The notes: generated by a model from the letters alone, not told the origin. 6,785 bases of DNA from Geodermatophilaceae bacterium (GCA_013811805.1 JACCUM010000126.1:1-6785), one strand, 5' to 3'; shown: positions 1 to 5,685, counted from the first letter of the stretch. Numbers and translations: made by a program.

Positions 1-915
1 CCTCCACGCCGTCGCCCAGCAACGCGACTGAACGGGCGAACGCCCCCGCGTCGCCCGGCAACCGGTGTAGCCGCGGCAGCACCGACATGGCGACCACCTG
101 TGGCGCCAGTCCGTCACCCGCACCCCGCCGAAGGCAGTCGGATCGGCGCCCTCGTCCCGCAACACACGCGACATCATCCGCAGCAGGAGCGGGTTGCCAC
201 CCGTCGCGGTGCGGCAGGCCCGGCAGAACTCCGCGTCGGCGCGCGGAGAGAACGCAGCCCGGACGACCGCCGCAGTGGCCGGTTCCGACAGCGGAGCCGG
301 TTGCAGGATTGAGGTGAGCGGATCACCGCGCAGCCTCTCCAGCAGTTCCTTGTCGGCGCCGAGCTCCTCACGTCGCCCGGCCACCACGACCAGGACCGGC
401 AGCGCCGCGAGACGGTGCACCAGGTAGACCAGGAAGCGCAGCGAAGCCTCGTCGGCCCAGTGCGCGTCGTCGACAGCCACGAGCAGCGGCCCCCGCTCGG
501 CCAAATTCGCGGTAAGCCAGTACAGCCCGTGCAGGCCCGTGAAGGCCGCCCCGTCCCGCACTGGGGTGCCGCCCCCCGTCGTCAGCCCCAGCACTGGCGC
601 CGCCATCGCGGCGGCACCTTCGAGCAGGACGGCACGGTCGGCGGCTGTGGCGCGACCGACCGGTGTTTCGAAAAGCGTACGGACGACGCCGAAGGGCAGC
701 CCGCGCTCCAGCTCGCCCGCGCGCGCGGACAACACGGTCATGCCGCGCGATCGGGCACTGTCGCAGGCCGCCTGGACCAGGCGCGTCTTTCCGAGGCCCG
801 CAGCGCCCTCCACCGTCAGCAGACCACCGGCGCCCCCGCAGGCCGCCGCAAGCCCGTCTGCGATCACCGCGAGCTCGCGTTCGCGCTCGAGCAGCGGCAC
901 GTCGTCCCGCGCCAT
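1..915 (-). CDS. LuxR-family (LAL) ATPase transcriptional regulator, N-terminal part, frameshifted, runs off left edge
   Basis: This is the N-terminal ATPase part of a large ATP-binding LuxR-type (MalT-like) regulator. Such proteins are usually about 900 residues and end in a LuxR helix-turn-helix, which here lies outside the window. The start is ATG at 915-913, preceded by a strong AGGAGG (complement of 920-925). Visible motifs are an N-terminal LLERERELAVI, Walker A GAAGLGKT (residues 37-44), Walker B LLVAVDDAHWADEASL (144-159) and GGNPLLL (239-245). After residue 269 (codon at 111-109) the frame degenerates into WRHRWSPCRCCRGYTGC. One extra base near 108 restores a family-like sequence, LAPQVVAMSVLPRLHRLPGD followed by AGAFARSVALLGDGVE, read to position 2. 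So there is either a real one-base deletion (pseudogene) or a sequencing or assembly error. The gene diverges from the acyl-CoA synthetase, a likely target. The ATPase/LuxR-type family is clear; whether the gene is functional is not. Confidence 0.85.
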   Translation of the reverse strand, partial: MARDDVPLLERERELAVIADGLAAACGGAGGLLTVEGAAGLGKTRLVQAACDSARSRGMTVLSARAGELERGLPFGVVRTLFETPVGRATAADRAVLLEGAAAMAAPVLGLTTGGGTPVRDGAAFTGLHGLYWLTANLAERGPLLVAVDDAHWADEASLRFLVYLVHRLAALPVLVVVAGRREELGADKELLERLRGDPLTSILQPAPLSEPATAAVVRAAFSPRADAEFCRACRTATGGNPLLLRMMSRVLRDEGADPTAFGGVRVTDWRHRWSPCRCCRGYTGCRATRGRSPVQSRCWATAWR

Positions 916-1030
916 CGCGCCTCCTCTACCGGTAGGGGTACGCCCGGTCCGAAACCTTGGGGTATCACCCCGACGCGCCACCCTCACCCGACAGTGAACA
1001 CTCCGATGCGAGTCCGGCGCAGCCCCACCC
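916..1030. promoter_or_regulatory. Divergent promoter region with TWGGGGTA direct repeats and GGGGT/ACCCC inverted repeat
   Basis: This gap separates the divergent LuxR-family regulator and the acyl-CoA synthetase and must hold both promoters. Visible structure includes TAGGGGTA at 933-940 and TTGGGGTA at 957-964, direct repeats 24 bp apart start to start. The second overlaps an inverted repeat, GGGGT (959-963), ATC, ACCCC (967-971). A perfect 10-bp palindrome CTACCGGTAG lies at 926-935, close to the regulator's start codon. MalT, the prototype of this regulator class, binds short G-rich asymmetric boxes that often occur as direct repeats, so these boxes are candidate binding sites; that is an inference. 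I could not assign convincing -10/-35 boxes on either strand. Confidence 0.4.
920..925 (-). promoter_or_regulatory. Ribosome binding site of the LuxR-family regulator
   Basis: The minus strand reads AGGAGG four bases before the ATG at 915-913. This near-perfect Shine-Dalgarno sequence fixes the start of the regulator, which would otherwise be hard to place in this GC-rich frame. Confidence 0.75.
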
Positions 1031-1036
1031 AGGAGG
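1031..1036 (+). promoter_or_regulatory. Ribosome binding site of the acyl-CoA synthetase
   Basis: AGGAGG lies five bases before ATG at 1042. It decides the start, because the same frame is open upstream to at least position 415 over DNA that codes for the regulator on the other strand. Confidence 0.8.
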
Positions 1037-1041
1037 ATCAG

Positions 1042-2628
1042 ATGGACATCGCAACGGGCGCGTACCGGCCGGCGGACACCTCGGTGGACCTGGTGGACCA
1101 GACCGTCGGCGACGCTCTGCGGGCCGCGGCTGCTGAGGCGCCCGACCGGGTGGCGATCGTGGAGGGCACACCGGGCCCTGCTGCCCGCCGCGAGCTGGCC
1201 TACGCCGAGCTCCTGCAGGCATCCGAGCAGGTGGCCAGGGCACTGCTGGCGCGGTTCCGGCCGGGCGAGCACATCGCGCTCTGGTCCGGCAACTCGCTGG
1301 AGTGGGTGCTGCTGCAGTACGGCGCCGCACTCGCCGGGCTCGTGCTCGTTACGGTCAACCCGGCCTACCAGCCGACCGAGCTGACCTACGTGCTGCGCCA
1401 GTCCCGCAGCACGGGGATATTCCACATGTCGAACTTCCGCGGGAACCCGATGGCCGCGACCGTCGCCCAGGTCCGCAGCGAGCTCCCCGACCTTCGCGAA
1501 GTCGTCACCCTCGCGGACTGGGAGTCGTTCGTGGCCACGGCCGACCCGGGCACGGCGCTGCCGGAGGTGAGCCCGCACGACCACGCGCAGATCCAGTACA
1601 CGTCGGGCACGACCGGATTCCCCAAGGGCGTCCTGCTACACCACAGCGGTGTGGTCAACAACGGCCGGCTCTCGATGCAGCGCCTCGGTGCCGGACCGGA
1701 CGACGTCGTGGTCTGGCCGATGCCGCTGTTCCACACGGCCGGTTGCGTGATGGGGGTGCTCGGCACCCTGGCCGCCCGGGCAGCCCTGGTGTGCATGACC
1801 CAGTTCGACCCGGCGCTGCAGCTCGAGCTGATCGAGTCCGAACACGCGACGATCACCGGCGGGGTGCCGACGATGCTCGTCGCGCTTCTCGCCCACCCCG
1901 ACAGCACCACGCGGGAGCTCTCGACACTGCGGACCGTCATAGCGGGGGCCGCACCGGTCCCCGTCGAGCTGGCACAGCAATGTGAGCAGCGGTTCGGCGC
2001 GCCGTTCGCGGTCGTGTTCGGGACCACCGAGTGCTCCTGTGTCATCACCTCGACCGCTCTGTACGACCCGCTCGAGATCCGCACCGGAACGCTGGGCACC
2101 CCACTTGCGCACACCGAGGTGATGATCGCGGACCTGGCCGAAGGTCGGCCCGTCCCGATCGGCGAGGTTGGCGAGCTGTGCGCCCGCGGGTACCTGCTGA
2201 TGGACGGCTACTTCGACGACCCGGAGTCGACCGCCGCCGCCATTGACGCCGACGGCTGGTACCACACCGGTGATCTCGCGGCGATGGACGAGGCCGGCGT
2301 CCTGCGCGTCGAGGGCCGCATCAAGGACATGATCATCCGGGGTGGGGAGAACATCTACCCGCCACAGATCGAGGACCTGCTCCAGATCCACCCGGCGGTG
2401 GCCATGGCCGCCGTGGTGGGCAGGCCCGACCCGACGTGGGGGGAGACCGTGGCGGCGTTCGTGCAGCCGGCGCCGGGCGCCACCGCGACCGAGGTCGACC
2501 TGAACGCCTACTGCCGGCAGCACCTAGCCTCCTACAAGACTCCCGCTAGCTGGATCTTCGTCGACGCCTTTCCGCTGACCGCGTCAGGCAAGGTCCGCAA
2601 GAACGTGCTGCGCGAGCAGCTCAGCTGA
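1042..2628 (+). CDS. Acyl-CoA synthetase (AMP-forming), class I adenylate-forming enzyme, FadD-like
   Basis: A 528-residue cytosolic enzyme that activates a carboxylic acid, probably a fatty or other acyl acid, to acyl-AMP and then acyl-CoA using ATP and CoA. All core motifs are present: P-loop YTSGTTGFPKG (residues 186-196), MPLFHTAG (227-234), GTTE (327-330), YHTGDL with the ribose-binding Asp (407-412), hinge RIKDMIIRGGENIYP (426-440) and the C-terminal SGKVRK with catalytic Lys517. Length is typical. The frame is open far upstream, antisense to the regulator, but ATG at 1042 is chosen because AGGAGG lies at 1031-1036 with ideal spacing and the homologous domain begins soon after. No signal peptide or membrane segment is seen. 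The divergent LuxR-family regulator is the likely controller. Closest to fatty-acyl-CoA synthetases such as actinobacterial FadD proteins; the exact substrate cannot be read from the sequence. Confidence 0.95.
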   Translation: MDIATGAYRPADTSVDLVDQTVGDALRAAAAEAPDRVAIVEGTPGPAARRELAYAELLQASEQVARALLARFRPGEHIALWSGNSLEWVLLQYGAALAGLVLVTVNPAYQPTELTYVLRQSRSTGIFHMSNFRGNPMAATVAQVRSELPDLREVVTLADWESFVATADPGTALPEVSPHDHAQIQYTSGTTGFPKGVLLHHSGVVNNGRLSMQRLGAGPDDVVVWPMPLFHTAGCVMGVLGTLAARAALVCMTQFDPALQLELIESEHATITGGVPTMLVALLAHPDSTTRELSTLRTVIAGAAPVPVELAQQCEQRFGAPFAVVFGTTECSCVITSTALYDPLEIRTGTLGTPLAHTEVMIADLAEGRPVPIGEVGELCARGYLLMDGYFDDPESTAAAIDADGWYHTGDLAAMDEAGVLRVEGRIKDMIIRGGENIYPPQIEDLLQIHPAVAMAAVVGRPDPTWGETVAAFVQPAPGATATEVDLNAYCRQHLASYKTPASWIFVDAFPLTASGKVRKNVLREQLS

Positions 2629-2756
2629 AGCGACTCTTCGACTTGTGCGGGTAACTTCAGGTTGAGTCTGTCCTCATGGACGGCGGCGAAGCCGAGCCTG
2701 ACCACGTGGAAGGCAGCCAACCGTCTGATCGCCTCGGGCGGGTAGCCGTGCGTCAC
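2532..2756 (-). CDS. Unrecognised small ORF overlapping the toxin stop by GTGA; doubtful
   Basis: A 74-codon frame begins at a GTG overlapping the toxin stop codon as GTGA, the same arrangement as between antitoxin and toxin. The first 40 or so residues (VTHGYPPEAIRRLAAFHVVR, then LGFAAVHEDRLNLKLPAQVE) have a protein-like composition. The last 32 codons are antisense to the conserved C-terminus of the acyl-CoA synthetase, which makes them unlikely to be selected as protein. It could be a third, translationally coupled gene of the TA operon, the truncated remnant of a longer gene, or chance. I do not recognise a family. If it is not a gene, 2629-2752 is simply the convergent gap; I see no clear terminator in it. 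Confidence 0.2.
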   Translation of the reverse strand: MTHGYPPEAIRRLAAFHVVRLGFAAVHEDRLNLKLPAQVEESLQLSCSRSTFLRTLPDAVSGKASTKIQLAGVL

Positions 2757-3013
2757 CGGTCGTAGACCTCGCGGCGGTGTCCGAGGGTCACGACAATGAC
2801 GAGGAGCACGTCATCGGCGACGGTGTAGATGATCCGGTAATCGCCGACCCGGAGGCGCAGACCGGGACGACCCTGCAGAGCGCCTGCGGCCGGCGGGCGC
2901 GGATCCTGTGCCAACAAGGCGATGACGCCTTGTTGGTGATGCCGAGCCGGCGGTTCGAGTTTGCGCAGGGCCCGGACGGCCGCCGGTCGTACCTCGATCC
3001 GGTACTTGCTCAC
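2753..3013 (-). CDS. Type II toxin, RelE/ParE superfamily
   Basis: An 86-residue basic protein of the RelE/ParE fold. RelE members cleave mRNA at the ribosome and ParE members poison gyrase; this sequence resembles the RelE-like subgroup, but the activity is inferred. Characteristic segments are YRIEVRPAAVRALRKLEPPA (residues 4-23), the strand-turn-strand GLRLRVGDYRIIYTV (51-65) and the C-terminal GHRREVYDR (78-86). Translation starts at GTG (3013-3011), overlapping the antitoxin stop as GTGA, which implies translational coupling. Residues 25-30 (HHQQGV) are unusual, since relatives tend to have Arg-rich RRRI-like residues there. The codons for residues 26-35 form a perfect 11-bp inverted repeat (2911-2936). 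The DNA around it still encodes a full-length toxin, so the gene looks intact. Confidence 0.88.
   Translation of the reverse strand: MSKYRIEVRPAAVRALRKLEPPARHHQQGVIALLAQDPRPPAAGALQGRPGLRLRVGDYRIIYTVADDVLLVIVVTLGHRREVYDR
2911..2936 (-). repeat. Perfect 11-bp inverted repeat with 4-nt loop inside the toxin gene
   Basis: On the plus strand, CCAACAAGGCG (2911-2921) is followed by ATGA and the exact reverse complement CGCCTTGTTGG (2926-2936). In the toxin mRNA it would fold into an 11-bp stem with a UCAU loop. It is not followed by a U-tract in the toxin mRNA direction, so it is not a standard intrinsic terminator. It lies wholly within codons 26-35. Confidence 0.85.
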
Positions 3014-3258
3014 ACCCAGCCGAGATCGGCCTTGACCTGCTCCCAGGGGATGTTGGGCCCTGCCTCGCTCATCGCCGCGTCGTAGGCTGCGACAGCTTCG
3101 GCATCCTCCAAGGCCGCCACCAGCTTCTCGTACTGTTCGGGGCTTATCAGCACGGCCGCCGGGCGCCCGTAGCGCTCGAGGACGACCGCCTCGGTCCGCG
3201 CCAGCTCGATCGCGTCAGGCAGGCTCTCTCGCGCAGCGCTTATGTTCATGGTCGCCAT
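3010..3258 (-). CDS. Type II antitoxin, Phd/YefM family
   Basis: An 82-residue acidic protein whose N-terminal half matches Phd/YefM antitoxins: MNISAARESLPDAIELA (residues 4-20), then GRPAAVLISPEQYEKL (31-46), which form the DNA-binding and dimerising fold. The C-terminal half, with IPWEQVKADLGWV (70-82), is the part expected to wrap around the toxin. It should neutralise the downstream RelE/ParE toxin and, alone or with it, repress the operon. Start choice: ATG at 3258 gives MATMNIS. A second ATG at 3249 is also possible, since GAGG (complement of 3261-3264) is only two bases from the first ATG and eleven from the second. The stop overlaps the toxin start by four bases (GTGA). Confidence 0.88.
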   Translation of the reverse strand: MATMNISAARESLPDAIELARTEAVVLERYGRPAAVLISPEQYEKLVAALEDAEAVAAYDAAMSEAGPNIPWEQVKADLGWV

Positions 3259-3559
3259 GACCTCGATCGAACAAGTTATTGAGGGTTTCGTACAACTCGT
3301 TTGGTACTAGGCTGCCAAGCCGTGACGGGAAGCTGATCGCCCGCCGGGAGATCTCGGCCAGCCTTTCGTCAGTCGAAACGATGACCTGATGGTTCAGCTT
3401 GCACGTTGCGCACCTCTATCGTCGGCGAGGTCCTCCAAGAAGACTCTCGACTTGTTGATCGCCTTGGACTCTCCGGGGTGGGCCAACAGCGGTCACACGG
3501 AGATGCGGAGGGTCGCGACGTCGGTGTTGACGACTGCGATGTCGGTCGGACCTGTCGCC
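3259..3559. other. Gene-poor stretch with ORF fragments on the minus strand
   Basis: About 300 bases between the antitoxin and the glycosylase gene hold no recognisable complete gene. On the minus strand three stop-bounded segments look more protein-like than chance. One ends in DIAVVNTDVATLRISV (TGA near 3500), one reads AHPGESKAINKSRVFLEDLA and continues to a stop near 3390, and one contains VIVSTDERLAEISRRAISF and LGSLVPNELYETLNNLFDRG and runs from about 3415 to 3215. The third overlaps the antitoxin start in another frame and has no ATG or GTG start. They may be remnants of a decayed gene, or chance. The left end carries the TA promoter region. A TTGACG hexamer at 3527-3532 has no partner at normal spacing. 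Confidence 0.3.
3273..3307 (-). promoter_or_regulatory. Candidate promoter and operator of the toxin-antitoxin operon
   Basis: On the minus strand a TAnnnT-type -10 box, TAACTT (complement of 3273-3278), lies 14 bp before the antitoxin ATG. Immediately upstream are two direct repeats, plus-strand GTTTCGTAC (3285-3293) and GTTTGGTAC (3299-3307), with a 14-bp period covering the expected -35 zone. Phd-type antitoxins autoregulate by binding repeats over their promoter, so this is a plausible operator. No good -35 hexamer is seen. Confidence 0.35.
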
Positions 3560-3565
3560 TAGCAT
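3560..3565 (+). promoter_or_regulatory. Candidate -10 box for a leaderless HTH_42 gene
   Basis: TAGCAT fits the TAnnnT pattern of actinobacterial -10 elements. It ends four to seven bases before the GTG codons at 3570 and 3573, so transcription could begin at or beside the start codon. This would explain why no separate Shine-Dalgarno sequence is found; the only GAGG (3567-3570) touches the start. No good -35 is visible. Confidence 0.35.
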
Positions 3566-3569
3566 CGAG

Positions 3570-4676
3570 GTGGTGCGTGTCCATGAGTTGTCTCGGACCG
3601 AGGCGCGCCGCGTCGCGGTGCGTGCGCAGTTGTTGGCCGGCCCTAAGCCAACTCATCTGCTGGACGTGGTGCGCCACCTGACTCTGCTGCAGAGTGACTC
3701 GGCTGCCGCGATTGCGCCGAGTGCCGATCTGGTGGCGTGGAGTCGGCTAGGGGCGTCGTACTCGCCGGCTGAATTGTCCGATGCCATCGAGAGCTGCACG
3801 TTGATCGAGCTGCATGGGATGATCCGCCCCTGCGAGGATCTTGCCCTTTACCGCGCCGATATGGCCGAGTGGCAAGGCTTAGCTGAGGTGCCCGACTGGC
3901 GGCAGAGCACCGTGCGATGGGTGCAGGCCAATGACGGCTTCCGTCGGGACATCCTCGAGCGGTTGAGGTGCGACGGGCCGCTCACATCCCGCGATCTTCC
4001 CGATACAGCAGCCGTCCCGTGGAGGTCGTCGGGATGGAACAACAACCGCAACGTCCCCATGATGCTCGAGTGCATGGTGCTGCGCGGTGAGGTGTCAACG
4101 GCCGGCCGTCGCGGACGCGACAGGTTGTGGGACCTCGCGACGCGGATCTATCCGGATGACGCGGTGATACCTGCGGGCGAGGCTCTCCGGCTGCGCAACG
4201 AGCGTCGGCTTCGCGCTCTTGGCATCGCTCGCGCTCGTGGGCCGGAGTGCCCCGTGGAGCCGATGGACGTGGGCGAGGCCGGCGAGCCCGCAGTGGTTGA
4301 TGGGGTCAAGGGTGCGTGGCGCGTTGACCCGGCATTGTTGGGTCAAGCATTCAAGGGACGTGCGGTGTTGTTGTCACCGCTCGACCGCCTGGTCTACGAC
4401 CGGAAGCGCACGATGGAGCTCTTCCAGTTCGACTACCAATTGGAGATGTTCAAGCCGGCGGCGAAACGTCGTTGGGGCTACTTCGCGCTGCCGATCCTGT
4501 ACCGGGACCGGCTGGTGGGCAAACTCGATGCCACCGCCGAGCGTAAAGCCGGCGTGCTGCAGGTCAACGCGATCCACTGGGATCTGTCGCACACCAAGAC
4601 GATGACCTCCGCAGTGCAGCGCGAGATCAAGGATCTGGCTCACTGGCTCGATCTGGAACTCGCGCTGCCCGCTTGA
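3570..4676 (+). CDS. Winged-helix HTH_42 protein, YcaQ/AlkX-like DNA crosslink-repair glycosylase
   Basis: A 368-residue protein of the HTH_42 (winged-helix DNA-binding) superfamily, which includes E. coli YcaQ/AlkX and Streptomyces AlkZ, glycosylases that unhook alkylated bases and interstrand crosslinks. Features in order: N-terminal RRVAVRAQLL, the catalytic-motif region LTLLQSDSAAAIAPSADLVAWSRLG (from residue 37; Q41, S42, D43), MIRPCEDLALYRA (84-96), WRSSGWNNNRNVPMMLE (151-167), RRGRDRLWDLA (180-190) and the conserved C-terminal LLSPLDRLVYDRKRTMELF (267-285) with GYFALPILYRDRLVGKLD (303-320). Length suits the family. YcaQ-type members carry Q-hydrophobic-D; here the middle residue is Ser. 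Start is GTG at 3570 or 3573. Third codon positions look less GC-rich than in the acyl-CoA synthetase, which may hint at separate acquisition. The superfamily is clear; glycosylase activity is inferred. Confidence 0.85.
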   Translation: MVRVHELSRTEARRVAVRAQLLAGPKPTHLLDVVRHLTLLQSDSAAAIAPSADLVAWSRLGASYSPAELSDAIESCTLIELHGMIRPCEDLALYRADMAEWQGLAEVPDWRQSTVRWVQANDGFRRDILERLRCDGPLTSRDLPDTAAVPWRSSGWNNNRNVPMMLECMVLRGEVSTAGRRGRDRLWDLATRIYPDDAVIPAGEALRLRNERRLRALGIARARGPECPVEPMDVGEAGEPAVVDGVKGAWRVDPALLGQAFKGRAVLLSPLDRLVYDRKRTMELFQFDYQLEMFKPAAKRRWGYFALPILYRDRLVGKLDATAERKAGVLQVNAIHWDLSHTKTMTSAVQREIKDLAHWLDLELALPA

Positions 4677-4691
4677 CGAACCAAGTGACGA

Positions 4692-4712
4692 CCGCCGGTT
4701 CGAATACGGCGG
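4692..4712 (+). repeat. 6-bp GC hairpin in the gap between glycosylase and kinase genes
   Basis: CCGCCG (4692-4697) and CGGCGG (4707-4712) flank a 9-nt loop containing the palindrome TTCGAA. It begins 16 bases after the glycosylase stop. It could terminate or stabilise that mRNA, but no U-tract follows. Confidence 0.35.
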
Positions 4713-4757
4713 GGCTTCATCCGCAAGCGGCGCGTACCAAACCGCAAAGATGGTGTC

Positions 4758-5657
4758 GTGAGCTGTGATGCCGACGAGCAGTCCCGGACCGTTCTCGCCG
4801 CGCTCCTCGGTGAGCCGATCCTTGCCTGTGCTCCGATCTCGAGTGGCTTCACCGCCGCACTGGTGTATCGCCTCTCCCTGGCCGGGGGGCGCAGTGCGGT
4901 CGCCAAGGTGGCCCCCTGGAGCGCCGAACGCGAGCAGGTACTGGCCGGTCTACGGGTCGAGGCGCGCGTGCTCAGCTGCCTGGCCGCCCCCTTCGTGCCC
5001 CAGCTGCTGGTTGCCGACGACGCGATGGGCGCATGTGTCATCGAGGACCTCGGGACGGTCGGTTGGCTGCCCCATGGAAGCGACGGGGACTGGCCGGTCC
5101 CAGCCCAGGCAGCGGCAGAATCGATCTGGCGGACGGCGGAGGCGATCCGGGCCATGCCGATTCCGCCGGGGCTGCCCGCGGGCCACGCTGGCCTGTCCAC
5201 GGTCTGGGATCGAGTCGGCGACCTCAATCTCGCGCCGATGGGTATCGACCAGGCGTGGTGGAGGCAGACCGGACCACTGCTGACCCAGGCCGCGGCTCAG
5301 CACGACTTCACGGTCAGTGTCCTGGTCCATGGCGACTTCAAGGGAGCGAACCTGTGCCTGCGTGACGGATACGTCGTGGCCGTGGACTGGTCGGGGGCGC
5401 ACGTGGGTGATCCGAGTACCGACGTACTGGAAGCCGCCATCTGGCTGCGGATGGCCGGCGTACGTGTTCTCCCTCCGGGACTGGAGATGCTGCCGCTGTT
5501 GGCGGTGTACGGGGGGCTGCTGGTCCAGGAGTACCTCACCCTGGACTGGAAGCCCGATGTCCACGGGCAACGGGCGCGTGATCTCAAGCGCCGCACCGCC
5601 ATAGAGGCGTTGTCCGGCTTCAGTGAGCTGATCGGCGTTGCATCGCCGTCGGCTTGA
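4758..5657 (+). CDS. APH-fold phosphotransferase (aminoglycoside phosphotransferase-like kinase)
   Basis: A 299-residue cytosolic protein with the APH/choline-kinase fold, which transfers the ATP gamma-phosphate to a small-molecule hydroxyl. Motifs in order: AVAKVAP with the ATP-binding Lys50, a probable helix-C Glu68, the hinge VIEDLGT (94-100), the catalytic loop HGDFKGANLC (191-200, with D193 and N198), the metal-binding VAVDWSGAHVGDPS (207-220, D210) and TDVLEAAIWL (221-230). All catalytic residues are intact. The start is GTG at 4758; no strong ribosome site is seen and the nearest purine-rich stretch, AAAGA, is weak. It follows the glycosylase gene on the same strand after 81 bp and converges on the IclR gene with a 28-bp gap. 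The substrate is unknown; many actinobacterial relatives are unassigned and not true aminoglycoside resistance enzymes. Confidence 0.88.
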   Translation: MSCDADEQSRTVLAALLGEPILACAPISSGFTAALVYRLSLAGGRSAVAKVAPWSAEREQVLAGLRVEARVLSCLAAPFVPQLLVADDAMGACVIEDLGTVGWLPHGSDGDWPVPAQAAAESIWRTAEAIRAMPIPPGLPAGHAGLSTVWDRVGDLNLAPMGIDQAWWRQTGPLLTQAAAQHDFTVSVLVHGDFKGANLCLRDGYVVAVDWSGAHVGDPSTDVLEAAIWLRMAGVRVLPPGLEMLPLLAVYGGLLVQEYLTLDWKPDVHGQRARDLKRRTAIEALSGFSELIGVASPSA

Positions 5658-5685
5658 TCCGTTGCGGAAAGTCGCTGGGTCGCGC

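Noticed and set aside
415..1041. N-terminal extension of the acyl-CoA synthetase frame
   Set aside because: The frame is open but antisense to the regulator's ATPase domain. The translated extension is low-complexity and Arg/Gln-rich, and a perfect AGGAGG points to ATG at 1042.
1386..2523. Long minus-strand frames antisense to the acyl-CoA synthetase
   Set aside because: These are codon-bias shadows of a highly conserved gene; their translations show no family motif and lack a ribosome site.
2911..2936. Intrinsic terminator for the TA operon
   Set aside because: The stem is strong, but no U-tract follows in the toxin mRNA direction and the hairpin lies in the middle of the toxin gene.
3527..3565. 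TTGACG and TAGCAT as a -35/-10 pair
   Set aside because: The spacing is 27 bp, far longer than the normal 16-19 bp, so only the -10 box is kept as a candidate.
3369..3681. Overlapping roughly 100-residue frames on both strands around the glycosylase start
   Set aside because: They overlap the well-supported HTH_42 gene and have compositions typical of shadow frames.
4640..4715. A tRNA gene ending in the GTTCGAATA hairpin
   Set aside because: There is no matching acceptor, D or anticodon arm upstream; that DNA codes for the end of the glycosylase.
4640..5570. Minus-strand frames opposite the phosphotransferase
   Set aside because: The plus strand carries all APH catalytic motifs, and the antisense translations are Arg/Ser/Pro-rich without recognisable domains.
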